From Phaseolus vulgaris (lineage: Eukaryota; Streptophyta; Magnoliopsida; Fabales; Fabaceae): a stretch of 64,000 nucleotides of DNA. The notes below the pieces were generated by a model. It ran no database searches. It saw nothing but the letters and a program-made list of their open reading frames with translations, and was not told the DNA's origin. The stretch's first letter is position 1. The number at the start of each line of letters is the position of its first letter. A program made the translations under genes and the position numbers. The stretch spans positions 186,001 through 250,000 of the forward strand of contig NC_023757.2 in assembly GCF_000499845.2 (NCBI RefSeq), written 5' to 3'. Shown here piece after piece: positions 9,733-24,700 of this stretch.

Positions 9733-12700
9733 CTATTTTGGTCTGAAATTTTTACCAGACATTCGTCACTGTGTCTATTGCGCTTTGGCTGAGGTTTGAG
9801 CCCCAAATTCGTCTCACAAGATTGACAATAAATTTTTTATTCGTCAATGCCACGGTTGAAAGGAAGGTTCGTTTGTGTGCGAAACTGTTTGATTTTTTTC
9901 GTGGGTGAATACTCATCCGTTTGACCTGAAATTTGTCCCGTTTTGTCCCAAATTCAGTGGAGATTCTTGGGTGGAATTTCGGGAAAAAACTATTCTGGGA
10001 GAATTTTTCAGAAATTTTATGAAAACCAAGGCTATCCTCTACCGAAACTTGTGAAATTCTGACCTAATTTATGCAATTTCATTATGGGTCCGTATTGCGC
10101 TGAAAAAAAATCACACAAGCACTTTCGTGTATTGTTTGCACCCAGGCAAGAAGGCAGGTCCAAAACGAATCACAAAAAGAAGATGCGGGGAAGAAAGCCA
10201 GGACGTTTTGTTTTCGGAAAACCGGTTTTGTTCACTCTCGGTCTGGGACTTACTGCGCCTTACTCCTTGGGTATTTTGGTCTGAAATTTTTACCAGACAT
10301 TCGTCACTGTGTCTTGAGTTTTGGCTGAGGTTTGAGCCCCAGATTCGTCCCACAGATTGGCAATAAATTTTTTATTCGTCACTGCCAGGGCTGAAAGGAA
10401 GGTTCGTTTGTGTGTGAAACTGTTTGATTTTTTCGTGGGTGAATACTCATCCGTTTGACCTGAAATTTGTCCCGTTTTGTCCCAAATTCAGTGGAGATTC
10501 TTGGGTGGAATTTCAGGAAAAAACATTCCGGAAGAATTTTTCAGAAATTTTGTAAAACCAAGGCTATCCTCTACCGAAACTTGTGAAATTCCGGCCTAAT
10601 TTCTGCAATTTCATTCTGGGTCCGTATGCGCTGAAAAAAATTCACACAAGCACTTTCGTATGTTGTTTGCACCCAGGCAAGGAGGAACGTCCATAAACGA
10701 ATCACAAAAAGAAGATACGGGGAAGAAAAGCCAGGACGTTTTGTTTTCGGAAAACCGGTTTTGTTCACTCTCGGTCTGGGACTTACTACGCCTTACTCCT
10801 TGGGTATTTTGGTCTGAAATTTTTACCAGACATTCGTCACTGTGTCTATTGAGTTTTGGCTGAGGTTTGAGCCCCAGATTCGTCCCACAGATTGGCAATA
10901 AATTTTTTATTCGTCACTGCCAGGGCTGAAAGGAAGGTTCGTTTGTGTGTGAAACTGTTTGATTCTTTTCGTGGGTGAATACTCATCCGTTTGACCTGAA
11001 ATTTGTCCCGTTTTGTCCCAAATTCAGTGGAGATTCTTGGGTGGAATTTCAGGAAAAAACTATTCCGGAAGAATTTTTCAGAAATTTTGTAAAACCAAGG
11101 CTATCCTCTACCGAAACTTGTGAAATTCCGGCCTAATTTCTGCAATTTCATTCTGGGTCCGTATGCGCTGAAAAAAATTCACACAAGCACTTTCGTATGT
11201 GTTTGCACCCAGGCAAGGAGGACGTCCATAAACGAATCACAAAAGAAGATACGGGGAAGAAAAGCCAGGACGTTTTGTTTTCGGAAAACCGGTTTTGTTC
11301 ACTCTCGGTCTGGGACTTACTCGCCTTACTCCTTGGGTATTTTGGTCTGAAATTTTTACCAGACATTCGTCACTGTGTCTATTGAGTTTTGGCTGAGGTT
11401 TGAGCCCCAGATTCGTCCCACAGATTGGCAATAAATTTTTTATTCGTCACTGCCAGGGCTGAAAGGAAGGTTCGTTTGTGTGTGAAACTGTTTGATTTTT
11501 TCGTGGGTGAATACTCATCCGTTTGACCTGAAATTTGTCCCGTTTTGTCCCAAATTCAGTGGAGATTCTTGGGTGGAATTTCAGGAAAAAACATTCCGGG
11601 AGAATTTTTCAGAAATTTTGTAAAACCAAGGCTATCCTCTACCGAAACTTGTGAAATTCCGGCCTAATTTCTGCAATTTCATTCTGGGTCCGTATGCGCT
11701 GAAAAAAATTCACACAAGCACTTTCGTATGTTGTTTGCACCCAGGCAAGGAGGCACGTCCATAAACGAATCACAAAAGAAGATACGGGGAAGAAAAGCCA
11801 GGACGTTTTGTTTTCGGAAAACCGGTTTTGTTCACTCTCGGTCTGGGACTTACTACGCCTTACTCCTTGGGTATTTTGGTCTGAAATTTTTACCAGACAT
11901 TCGTCACTGTGTCTTTGAGTTTTGGCTGAGGTTTGAGCCCCAGATTCGTCCCACAGATTGGCAATAAATTTTTTATTCGTCACTGCCAGGGCTGAAAGGA
12001 AGGTTCGTTTGTGTGTGAAACTGTTTGATTTTTTCGTGGGTGAATACTCATCCGTTTGACCTGAAATTTGTCCGTTTTGTCCCAAATTCAGTGGAGATTC
12101 TTGGGTGGAATTTCAGGAAAAAACTATTCCGGAGAATTTTTCAGAAATTTTGTAAAACCAAGGCTATCCTCTACCGAAACTTGTGAAATTCCGGCCTAAT
12201 TTCTGCAATTTCATTCTGGGTCCGTACTGCGCTGAAAAAAATTCACACAAGCACTTTCGTATGTTGTTTGCACCCAGGCAAGGAGGACGTCCATAAACGA
12301 ATCACAAAAGAAGATACGGGGAAGAAAAGCCAGGACGTTTTGTTTTCGGAAAACCGGTTTTGTTCACTCTCGGTCTGGGACTTACTACGCCTTACTCCTT
12401 GGGTATTTTGGTCTGAAATTTTTACCAGACATTCGTCACTGTGTCTATTGAGTTTTGGCTGAGGTTTGAGCCCCAGATTCGTCCCACAGATTGGCAATAA
12501 ATTTTTTATTCGTCACTGCCAGGGCTGAAAGGAAGGTTCGTTTGTGTGTGAAACTGTTTGATTTTTTCGTGGGTGAATACTCATCCGTTTGACCTGAAAT
12601 TTGTCCGTTTTGTCCCAAATTCAGTGGAGATTCTTGGGTGGAATTTCAGGAAAAAACTATTCCGGAGAATTTTTCAGAAATTTTGTAAAACCAAGGCTAT

Positions 12701-15700
12701 CCTCTACCGAAACTTGTGAAATTCCGGCCTAATTTCTGCAATTTCATTCTGGGTCCGTATGCGCTGAAAAAAATTCACACAAGCACTTTCGTATGTTGTT
12801 TGCACCCAGGCAAGGAGGAACGTCCATAAACGAATCACAAAAGAAGATACGGGGAAGAAAAGCCAGGACGTTTTGTTTTCGGAAAACCGGTTTTGTTCAC
12901 TCTCGGTCTGGGACTTACTACGCCTTACTCCTTGGGTATTTTGGTCTGAAATTTTTACCAGACATTCGTCACTGTGTCTATTGAGTTTTGGCTGAGGTTT
13001 GAGCCCCAGATTCGTCCCACAGATTGGCAATAAATTTTTTATTCGTCACTGCCAGGGCTGAAAGGAAGGTTCGTTTGTGTGTGAAACTGTTTGATTTTTT
13101 CGTGGGTGAATACTCATCCGTTTGACCTGAAATTTGTCCCGTTTTGTCCCAAATTCAGTGGAGATTCTTGGGTGGAATTTCAGGAAAAAACTATTCCGGA
13201 GAATTTTTCAGAAATTTTGTAAAACCAAGGCTATCCTCTACCGAAACTTGTGAAATTCCGGCCTAATTTCTGCAATTTCATTCTGGGTCCGTACTGCGCT
13301 GAAAAAATTCACACAGCACTTTCGTATGTTGTTTGCACCCAGGCAAGGAGGCACGTCCATAAACGAATCACAAAAAGAAGATACGGGGAAGAAAAGCCAG
13401 GACGTTTTGTTTTCGGAAAACCGGTTTTGTTCACTCTCGGTCTGGGACTTACTCGCCTTACTCCTTGGGTATTTTGGTCTGAAATTTTTACCAGACATTC
13501 GTCACTGTGTCTATTGAGTTTTGGCTGAGGTTTGAGCCCCAGATTCGTCCCACAGATTGGCAATAAATTTTTTATTCGTCACTGCCAGGGCTGAAAGGAA
13601 GGTTCGTTTGTGTGTGAAACTGTTTGATTTTTTCGTGGGTGAATACTCATCCGTTTGACCTGAAATTTGTCGCGTTTTGTCCCAAATTCAGTGGAGATTC
13701 TTGGGTGGAATTTCAGGAAAAAACCATTCCGGAGAATTTTTCAGAAATTTTGTAAAACCAAGGCTATCCTCTACCGAAACTTGTGAAATTCCGGCCTAAT
13801 TTCTGCAATTTCATTCTGGGTCCGTATGCGCTGAAAAAAATTCACACAAGCACTTTCGTATGTTGTTTGCACCCAGGCAAGGAGGCACGTCCATAAACGA
13901 ATCACAAAAGAAGATACGGGGAAGAAAAGCCAGGACGTTTTGTTTTCGGAAAACCGGTTTTGTTCACTCTCGGTCTGGGACTTACTACGCCTTACTCCTT
14001 GGGTATTTTGGTCTGAAATTTTTACCAGACATTCGTCACTGTGTCTATTGAGTTTTGGCTGAGGTTTGAGCCCCAGATTCGTCCCACAGATTGGCAATAA
14101 ATTTTTTATTCGTCACTGCCAGGGCTGAAAGGAAGGTTCGTTTGTGTGTGAAACTGTTTGATTTTTTCGTGGGTGAATACTCATCCGTTTGACCTGAAAT
14201 TTGTCGCGTTTTGTCCCAAATTCAGTGGAGATTCTTGGGTGGAATTTCAGGAAAAAACTATTCCGGAGAATTTTTCAGAAATTTTGTAAAACCAAGGCTA
14301 TCCTCTACCGAAACTTGTGAAATTCCGGCCTAATTTCTGCAATTTCATTCTGGGTCCGTATGCGCTGAAAAAAATTCACACAAGCACTTTCGTATGTTGT
14401 TTGCACCCAGGCAAGGAGGCACGTCCATAAACGAATCACAAAAGAAGATACGGGGAAGAAAAGCCAGGACGTTTTGTTTTCGGAAAACCGGTTTTGTTCA
14501 CTCTCGGTCTGGGACTTACTGCGCCTTACTCCTTGGGTATTTTGGTCTGAAATTTTTACCAGACATTCGTCACTGTGTCTATTGAGTTTTGGCTGAGGTT
14601 TGAGCCCCAGATTCGTCCCACAGATTGGCAATAAATTTTTTATTCGTCACTGCCAGGGCTGAAAGGAAGGTTCGTTTGTGTGTGAAACTGTTTGATTTTT
14701 TTCGTGGGTGAATACTCATCCGTTTGACCTGAAATTTGTCGCGTTTTGTCCCAAATTCAGTGGAGATTCTTGGGTGGAATTTCAGGAAAAAACTATTCCG
14801 GGAGAATTTTTCAGAAATTTTGTGAAAACCAAGGCTATCCTCTACCGAAACTTGTGAAATTCCGGCCTAATTTCTGCAATTTCATTCTGGGTCCGTATGC
14901 GCTGAAAAAAATTCACACAAGCACTTTCGTATGTTGTTTGCACCCAGGCAAGGAGGCACGTCCATAAACGAATCACAAAAGAAGATACGGGGAAGAAAAG
15001 CCAGGACGTTTTGTTTTCGGAAAACCGGTTTTGTTCACTCTCGGTCTGGGACTTACTCGCCTTACTCCTTGGGTATTTTGGTCTGAAATTTTTACCAGAC
15101 ATTCGTCACTGTGTCTATTGAGTTTTGGCTGAGGTTTGAGCCCCAGATTCGTCCCACAGATTGGCAATAAATTTTTTATTCGTCACTGCCAGGGCTGAAA
15201 GGAAGGTTCGTTTGTGTGTGAAACTGTTTGATTTTTTCGTGGGTGAATACTCATCCGTTTGACCTGAAATTGTCGCGTTTTGTCCCAAATTCAGTGGAGA
15301 TTCTTGGGTGGAATTTCAGGAAAAAACTATTCCGGGAAGAATTTTTCAGAAATTTTGTAAAACCAAGGCTATCCTCTACCGAAACTTGTGAAATTCCGGC
15401 CTAATTTCTGCAATTTCATTCTGGGTCCGTATGCGCTGAAAAAATTCACACAAGCACTTTCGTATGTTGTTTGCACCCAGGCAAGGAGGCACGTCCATAA
15501 ACGAATCACAAAAGAAGATACGGGGAAGAAAAGCCAGGACGTTTTGTTTTCGGAAAACCGGTTTTGTTCACTCTCGGTCTGGGACTTACTACGCCTTACT
15601 CCTTGGGTATTTTGGTCTGAAATTTTTACCAGACATTCGTCACTGTGTCTATTGAGTTTTGGCTGAGGTTTGAGCCCCAGATTCGTCCCACAGATTGGCA

Positions 15701-18700
15701 ATAAATTTTTTATTCGTCACTGCCAGGGCTGAAAGGAAGGTTCGTTTGTGTGTGAAACTGTTTGATTTTTTCGTGGGTGAATACTCATCCGTTTGACCTG
15801 AAATTTGTCCGTTTTGTCCCAAATTCAGTGGAGATTCTTGGGTGGAATTTCAGGAAAAAACTATTCCGGAAGAATTTTTCAGAAATTTTGTGCAAACCAA
15901 GGCTATCCTCTACCGAAACTTGTGAAATTCCGGCCTAATTTCTGCAATTTCATTCTGGGTCCGTATGCGCTGAAAAAAATTCACACAGCACTTTCGTATG
16001 TTGTTTGCACCCAGGCAAGGAGGACGTCCATAAACGAATCACAAAAGAAGATACGGGGAAGAAAAGCCAGGACGTTTTGTTTTCGGAAAACCGGTTTTGT
16101 TCACTCTCGGTCTGGGACTTACTACGCCTTACTCCTTGGGTATTTTGGTCTGAAATTTTTACCAGACATTCGTCACTGTGTCTATTGAGTTTTGGCTGAG
16201 GTTTGAGCCCCAGATTCGTCCCACAAGATTGGCAATAAATTTTTTATTCGTCACTGCCAGGGCTGAAAGGAAGGTTCGTTTGTGTGTGAAACTGTTTGAT
16301 TTTTTCGTGGGTGAATACTCATCCGTTTGACCTGAAATTTGTCCGTTTTGTCCCAAATTCAGTGGAGATTCTTGGGTGGAATTTCAGGAAAAAACTATTC
16401 CGGGAGAATTTTTCAGAAATTTTGTGAAAACCAAGGCTATCCTCTACCGAAACTTGTGAAATTCCGGCCTAATTTCTGCAATTTCATTCTGGGTCCGTAT
16501 GCGCTGAAAAAAATTCACACAAGCACTTTCGTATGTTGTTTGCACCCAGGCAAGGAGGCACGTCCATAAACGAATCACAAAAAGAAGATACGGGGAAGAA
16601 AAGCCAGGACGTTTTGTTTTCGGAAAACCGGTTTTGTTCACTCTCGGTCTGGGACTTACTACGCCTTACTCCTTGGGTATTTTGGTCTGAAATTTTTACC
16701 AGACATTCGTCACTGTGTCTATTGAGTTTTGGCTGAGGTTTGAGCCCCAGATTCGTCCCACAAGATTGGCAATAAATTTTTTATTCGTCACTGCCAGGGC
16801 TGAAAGGAAGGTTCGTTTGTGTGTGAAACTGTTTGATTTTTTTCGTGGGTGAATACTCATCCGTTTGACCTGAAATTTGTCGCGTTTTGTCCCAAATTCA
16901 GTGGAGATTCTTGGGTGGAATTTCAGGAAAAAACTATTCCGGAAGAATTTTTCAGAAATTTTGTAAAACCAAGGCTATCCTCTACCGAAACTTGTGAAAT
17001 TCCGGCCTAATTTCTGCAATTTCATTCTGGGTCCGTATGCGCTGAAAAAAATTCACACAAGCACTTTCGTATGTTGTTTGCACCCAGGCAAGGAGGCACG
17101 TCCATAAACGAATCACAAAAAGAAGATACGGGGAAGAAAAGCCAGGACGTTTTGTTTTCGGAAAACCGGTTTTGTTCACTCTCGGTCTGGGACTTACTAC
17201 GCCTTACTCCTTGGGTATTTTGGTCTGAAATTTTTACCAGACATTCGTCACTGTGTCTATTGAGTTTTGGCTGAGGTTTGAGCCCCAGATTCGTCCCACA
17301 GATTGGCAATAAATTTTTTATTCGTCACTGCCAGGGCTGAAAGGAAGGTTCGTTTGTGTGTGAAACTGTTTGATTTTTTTCGTGGGTGAATACTCATCCG
17401 TTTGACCTGAAATTTGTCGCGTTTTGTCCCAAATTCAGTGGAGATTCTTGGGTGGAATTTCAGGAAAAAACATTCCGGAGAATTTTCAGAAATTTTGTGA
17501 AAACCAAGGCTATCCTCTACCGAAACTTGTGAAATTCGGCCTAATTTCTGCAATTTCATTCTGGGTCCGTATGCGCTGAAAAAAATTCACACAAGCACTT
17601 TCGTATGTTGTTTGCACCCAGGCAAGGAGGCACGTCCATAAACGAATCACAAAAGAAGATACGGGGAAGAAAAGCCAGGACGTTTTGTTTTCGGAAAACC
17701 GGTTTTGTTCACTCTCGGTCTGGGACTTACTACGCCTTACTCCTTGGGTATTTTGGTCTGAAATTTTTACCAGACATTCGTCACTGTGTCTATTGAGTTT
17801 TGGCTGAGGTTTGAGCCCCAGATTCGTCCCACAGATTGGCAATAAATTTTTTATTCGTCACTGCCAGGGCTGAAAGGAAGGTTCGTTTGTGTGTGAAACT
17901 GTTTGATTTTTTCGTGGGTGAATACTCATCCGTTTGACCTGAAATTTGTCGCGTTTTGTCCCAAATTCAGTGGAGATTCTTGGGTGGAATTTCAGGAAAA
18001 AACTATTCCGGAGAATTTTTCAGAAATTTTGTGAAAACCAAGGCTATCCTCTACCGAAACTTGTGAAATTCGGCCTAATTTCTGCAATTTCATTCTGGGT
18101 CCGTATGCGCTGAAAAAATTCACACAAGCACTTTCGTATGTTGTTTGCACCCAGGCAAGGAGGCACGTCCATAAACGAATCACAAAAGAAGATACGGGGA
18201 AGAAAAGCCAGGACGTTTTGTTTTCGGAAAACCGGTTTTGTTCACTCTCGGTCTGGGACTTACTACGCCTTACTCCTTGGGTATTTTGGTCTGAAATTTT
18301 TACCAGACATTCGTCACTGTGTCTATTGAGTTTTGGCTGAGGTTTGAGCCCCAGATTCGTCCCACAAGATTGGCAATAAATTTTTTATTCGTCACTGCCA
18401 GGGCTGAAAGGAAGGTTCGTTTGTGTGTGAAACTGTTTGATTTTTTCGTGGGTGAATACTCATCCGTTTGACCTGAAATTTGTCGCGTTTTGTCCCAAAT
18501 TCAGTGGAGATTCTTGGGTGGAATTTCAGGAAAAAACTATTCCGGAAAATTTTTCAGAAATTTTGTGAAAACCAAGGCTATCCTCTACCGAAACTTGTGA
18601 AATTCCGGCCTAATTTCTGCAATTTCATTCTGGGTCCGTATGCGCTGAAAAAATTCACACAAGCACTTTCGTGTTTGTTTGCACCCAGGCAAGGAGGCAC

Positions 18701-21700
18701 GTCCATAAACGAATCACAAAAAGAAGATACGGGGAAGAAAGCCAGGACGTTTTGTTTTCGGAAAACCGGTTTTGTTCACTCTCGGTCTGGGACTTACTAC
18801 GCCTTACTCCTTGGGTATTTTGGTCTGAAATTTTTACCAGACATTCGTCACTGTGTCTATTGAGTTTTGGCTGAGGTTTGAGCCCCAGATTCGTCCCACA
18901 GATTGGCAATAAATTTTTTATTCGTCACTGCCAGGGCTGAAAGGAAGGTTCGTTTGTGTGTGAAACTGTTTGATTTTTTCGTGGGTGAATACTCATCCGT
19001 TTGACCTGAAATTTGTCGCGTTTTGTCCCAAATTCAGTGGAGATTCTTGGGTGGAATTTCAGGAAAAAACTATTCCGGAGAATTTTTCAGAAATTTTGTG
19101 AAAACCAAGGCTATCCTCTACCGAAACTTGTGAAATTCGGCCTAATTTCTGCAATTTCATTCTGGGTCCGTATGCGCTGAAAAAAATTCACACAAGCACT
19201 TTCGTGTGTTGTTTGCACCCAGGCAAGGAGGCACGTCCATAAACGAATCACAAAAAGAAGATACGGGGAAGAAAAGCCAGGACGTTTTGTTTTCGGAAAA
19301 CCGGTTTTGTTCACTCTCGGTCTGGGACTTACTACGCCTTACTCCTTGGGTATTTTGGTCTGAAATTTTTACCAGACATTCGTCACTGTGTCTATTGAGT
19401 TTTGGCTGAGGTTTGAGCCCCAGATTCGTCCCACAAGATTGGCAATAAATTTTTTATTCGTCACTGCCAGGGCTGAAAGGAAGGTTCGTTTGTGTGTGAA
19501 ACTGTTTGATTTTTTCGTGGGTGAATACTCATCCGTTTGACCTGAAATTTGTCGCGTTTTGTCCCAAATTCAGTGGAGATTCTTGGGTGGAATTTCAGGA
19601 AAAAACTATTCCGGAGAATTTTTCAGAAATTTTGTAAAACCAAGGCTATCCTCTACCGAAACTTGTGAAATTCCGGCCTAATTTCTGCAATTTCATTCTG
19701 GGTCCGTATCGCGCCGAAAAAAATTCACACAAGCACTTTCGTATGTTGTTTGCACCCAGGAAGGAGGCACGTCCATAAACGAATCACAAAAAGAAGATGC
19801 GGGGAAGAAAGCCAGGACGTTTTGTTTTCGGAAAACCGGTTTTGTTCACTCTCGGTCTGGGACTTACTACGCCTTACTCCTTGGGTATTTTGGTCTGAAA
19901 TTTTTACCAGACATTCGTCACTGTGTCTATTGAGTTTTGGCTGAGGTTTGAGCCCCAGATTCGTCCCACAAGATTGGCAATAAATTTTTTATTCGTCACT
20001 GCCAGGGCTGAAAGGAAGGTTCGTTTGTGTGGAAACTGTTTGATTTTTTTCGTGGGTGAATACTCATCCGTTTGACCTGAAATTTGTCGCGTTTTGTCCC
20101 AAATTCAGTGGAGATTCTTGGGTGGAATTTCGGGAAAAAACTATTCCGGGAGAATTTTTCAGAAATTTTTGAAAACCAAGGCTATCCTCTACCGAAACTT
20201 GTGAAATTCCGGCCTAATTTATGCAATTTCATTCTGGGTCCGTATCGCGCGAAAAAAATTCACACGAGCACTTTCGTGTGTTGTTTGCACCCAGGAAAGA
20301 GGCACGTCCATAAACGAATCACAAAAGAAGATGCGGGGAAGAAAGCCAGGACGTTTTGTTTTCGGAAAACCGGTTTTGTTCACTCTCGGTCTGGGACTTA
20401 CTACGCCTTACTCCTTGGGTATTTTGGTCTGAAATTTTTACCAGACATCGTCACTGTGTCTATTGAGTTTTGGCTGAGGTTTGAGCCCCAGATTCGTCCC
20501 ACAAGATTGGCAATAAATTTTTATTCGTCACTGCCAGGGCTGAAAGGAAGGTTCGTTTGTGTGCGAAACTGTTTGATTTTTTTCGTGGGTGAATACTCAT
20601 CCGTTTGACCTGAAATTGTCGCGTTTTGTCCCAAATTCAGTGGAGATTCTTGGGTGGAATTTCAGGAAAAAATCATTCCGGGAGAATTTTTCAGAAATTT
20701 TTGAAAACCAAGGCTATCCTCTACCGAAACTTGTGAAATTCCGGCCTAATTTATGCAATTTCATTCTGGGTCCGTATGCGCCGAAAAAAATTCACACAGC
20801 ACTTTCGTGTGTTGTTTGCACCAGGCAAGGAGGCACGTCCATAAAGAATCACAAAAAGAATATGCGGGGAAGAAAGCCAGGACGTTTTGTTTTCGGAAAA
20901 CCGGTTTTGTTCACTCTCGGTTGGGACTTACCACGCCTTACTCCTTGGGTATTTTGGTTGAAATTTTTACCAGACATCCGTCACTGTGTCTATTGAGTTT
21001 TGGCTGAGGTTTGAGCCCCAGATTCGTCCCACAAGATTGGCAATAAATTTTTTATTCGTCACTGCCAGGGCTGAAAGGAAGGTTCGTTTGTGTGCGAAAC
21101 TGTTTGATTTTTTTCGTGGGTGAATACTCATCCGTTTGACCTGAAATTTGTCGCGTTTTGTCCCAAATTCAGTGGAGATTCTTGGGTGAATTTCAGGAAA
21201 AAACTATTCCGGGAGAATTTTTCAGAAATTTTGTGAAAACCAAGGCTATCCTCTACCGAAACTTGTGAAATTCCGGCCTAATTTATGCAATTTCATTCTG
21301 GGCCGTATCGCGCCGAAAAAAATTCACACAGCACTTTCGTGGTTGTTTGCACCAGGCAAGGAGGCACGTCCATAAACGAATCACAAAAGAAGATACGGGG
21401 AAGAAAGCCAGGACTTTTGTTTTCAGAAAACCGGTTTTGTTCACTCTCGGTCTGGGACTTACACGCCTTACTCCTTGGGTATTTTGGTCTGAAATTTTTA
21501 CCAGACATCGTCACTGTGTCTATTGAGTTTTGGCTGAGGTTTGAGCCCCAGATTCATCCCACAAGATTGGCAATAAATTTTTTATTCGTCACTGCCAGGC
21601 TGAAAGGAAGGTTCGTTTGTGTGCGAAACTGTTTGATTTTTTTCGTGGGTGAATACTCATCCGTTTGACCTGAAATTTGTCGCGTTTTGTCCCAAATTCA

Positions 21701-24700
21701 GTGGAGATTCTTGGTGGAATTTCGGAAAAAACTATTCCGGGAGAATTTTTCAGAAATTTTTGAAAACCAAGGCTATCCTCTACCGAAACTTGTGAAATTC
21801 CGGCCTAATTTTGCAATTTCATTCTGGGTCCGTATCGCGCGAAAAAAATTCACACGAGCATTTCGTGTTGTTTGCACCCAGGCAAGGAGGCACGTCCATA
21901 AACGAATCACAAAAAGAAGATGCGGGGAAGAAAGCCAGGACGTTTTGTTTTCAAAAACCGGTTTTGTTCACTCTCGGTCTGGGACTTACTACGCCTTACT
22001 CCTTGGGTATTTTGGTCTAAATTTTTACCAGACATCTGTCACTGTGTCTATTGAGTTTTGGCTGAGGTTTGAGCCCCAGATTCGTCCCACAAGATTGGCA
22101 ATAAATTTTTTATTCGTCACTGCCAGGGCTGAAAGGAAGGTTCGTTTGTGTGCGAAACTGTTTGATTTTTTCGTGGGTGAATACTCATCCGTTTGACCTG
22201 AAATTCGTCGCGTTTTGTCCCAAATTCAGTGGAGATTCTTGGTGGAATTTCAGAAAAAAACTATTCTGGGAAAATTTTTCAGAAATTTTGTGAAATGCAA
22301 TTTCATTATAGGTTCGTATCGCGCGAAAAAAATTCACACGAGCACTTTCGCGTGTTGTTTGCACCCAGCAAGGAGGCACGTCCATAAACGAATCACAAAA
22401 AGAAGATGCGGGGAAGAAAGCCAGGACGTTTTGTTTTCGGAAAACCGGTTTTGTTCACTCTCGGTCTGGACTTACTACGCCTTACTCCTTGGGTATTTTG
22501 GTCTGAAATTTTTACCAGACATCCGTCACAGTGTCTATTGAGTTTTCGCTGAGGTTTGAGCCCCAGATTCGTCCCACAAGATTGTTAATAAATTTTTATT
22601 CGTTATTGCCAGGGCTGAAAGGAATGTTCGTTTGTGTGCGAAACTGTTTGATTTTTTTCGTGGGTGAATACTCATCCGTTTGACCTGAAATTTGTCGCGT
22701 TGTGTCCAAATTCAGTGGAGGTTCTTGGGTGGACTTTCAGGAAAAAACTATTCGGAAAAATTTTTCAGAAATTTTGTGAAAACCAAGGCTATCCTCTACC
22801 GAAACTTGTGAAATTCCGGGCTAATTTTGCTATTTCATTCTGGGTCCGTATGGCGCCGAAAATAATTCACACGAGCACTTTCGTGTGTTGTTTGCACCCA
22901 TGCAAGGAGGCACGTCCATAAAGGAATCACAAAAAGAAGATGCGGGGAAGAAAGCCAGGACGTTTTGTTTTCGGAAAACCGGTTTTGTTCACTCTCGGTC
23001 TTGGACTTACTACGCCTTACTCCTTGGGTATTTTGGTCTGAAATTTTTACCAGACATCCGTCACTGTGTCTATTGAGTTTTGGCTGAGATTTGAGCCCCA
23101 GATTCGTCCCACAAGGTTGGCAATAAATTTTTTATTCGTCACTGCCAGGGCTGAAAGGAAGGTTCGTTTGTGTGCGAAACTGTTTGATTTTTTTCGTGGG
23201 TGAATACTCATCCGTTTGACCTGAAATTTGTCGCGTTTTTTCCCAAATTCAGTGGAGATTCTTCGGTGGAATTTCAGGAAAATACTATTCCCGGAGAATT
23301 TTTCAGAAATTTTTGAAAACCAAGGTTATCCTCTACCGAAACTTGTAAAATTTGGCCTAATTTATGCAATTTCATTCTGGGTCCGTATCGCACCGAAAAA
23401 AATTCACACGAGCACTTTCGTGTGTTGTTTGCACCCAGGCAAAGAAGCACGTCCATAAAGGAATCACAAAAAGAAGATGCGGGGAAGAAAGGCCAGGACG
23501 TTTTTTTTTAAGAAAACCGATTTTGTTCACTCTCGGTCTGGGACTTACTACGCCTTACTCCTTGGGTATTTTTGTCTGAAATTTTTACCAGACATCCGTC
23601 ACAGTGTCTATTGAGTTTTCGCTGAGGTTTGAGCCCCAGATTCGTCCCACAAGATTGTTAATAAAGTTTTTATTCGTTATTGCCAGGGCTGAAAGGAATG
23701 TTCGTTTGTGTGCGAAACTGTTTGATTTTTTTCGTGGGTGAATACTCATCCGTTTGACCTGAAATTTGTCGCGTTGTGTCCAAAATTCAGTGGAGGTTCT
23801 TGGGTGGACTTTCAGGAAAAAACTATTTTGGAAGAATTTTTCAGAAATTTTGTGAAAACCAAGGCTATCCTCTAGCGAAACTTGTGAAATTGCGGCCTAA
23901 TCTATGCAATTTCATTCTGGGTCCGTATCGCGCCGAACAAAATTCACACGAGCACTTTCGTGTGTTTTTTGCACCCAGGCAAGGAGGCACGTCCATAAAG
24001 GAATCACAAAAAGAAGATGCGGGGAAGAAAGGCCAGGATGTTTTGTTTTCGGAAAACCGGTTTTGTTCACTCTTAGTCTGGGACTTACTACGCCTTACTC
24101 CTTGGGTATTTTGGTCTGAAATTTTTACCAGACATCCGTCACCGTGTCTATTCAGTTTTGGCTGAGGTTTGAGCCCCAAATTCGTGCCACAAGATTGGCA
24201 ATAAATTTTTTATTCGTCACTGTAGGGCTGAAAGGAAGGTTCGTTTGTGTGCGAAACTGTTTGATTTTTTTCGTGGGTGAACACTGATCTGTTTGACCTG
24301 AAATTTTCGCGTTTTGTCCCAAATTCAGTGCAGATTCTTGGGTGGAATTTTAGGAAAAAACTATTCCAGGAGAATTTTTCAGAAATTTTGTGAAAACCAA
24401 GGCTATCATCCTCTACCGAAACTTGTGAAATTCCGGCCTAATTTATGCAATTTCATTCTGGGTCCGTAACGTGCTGAAAAAAATTCACACGAGCACTTTC
24501 GTGTGTTGTTTGCACCCAGGCAAGGAGGCACGTCCATAAAGGAATCACAAAAAGAAGATGCGGGGAAGAAAGGCCAGGACGTTTTGTTTTCAGAAAACCG
24601 GTTTTGTTCACTCTCGGTCTGGGACTTACTACGCCTTACTCCTTGGGTATTTTGGTCTGAAATTTTTACCAGACATCCGTCACTGTGTCTATTGAGTTTT

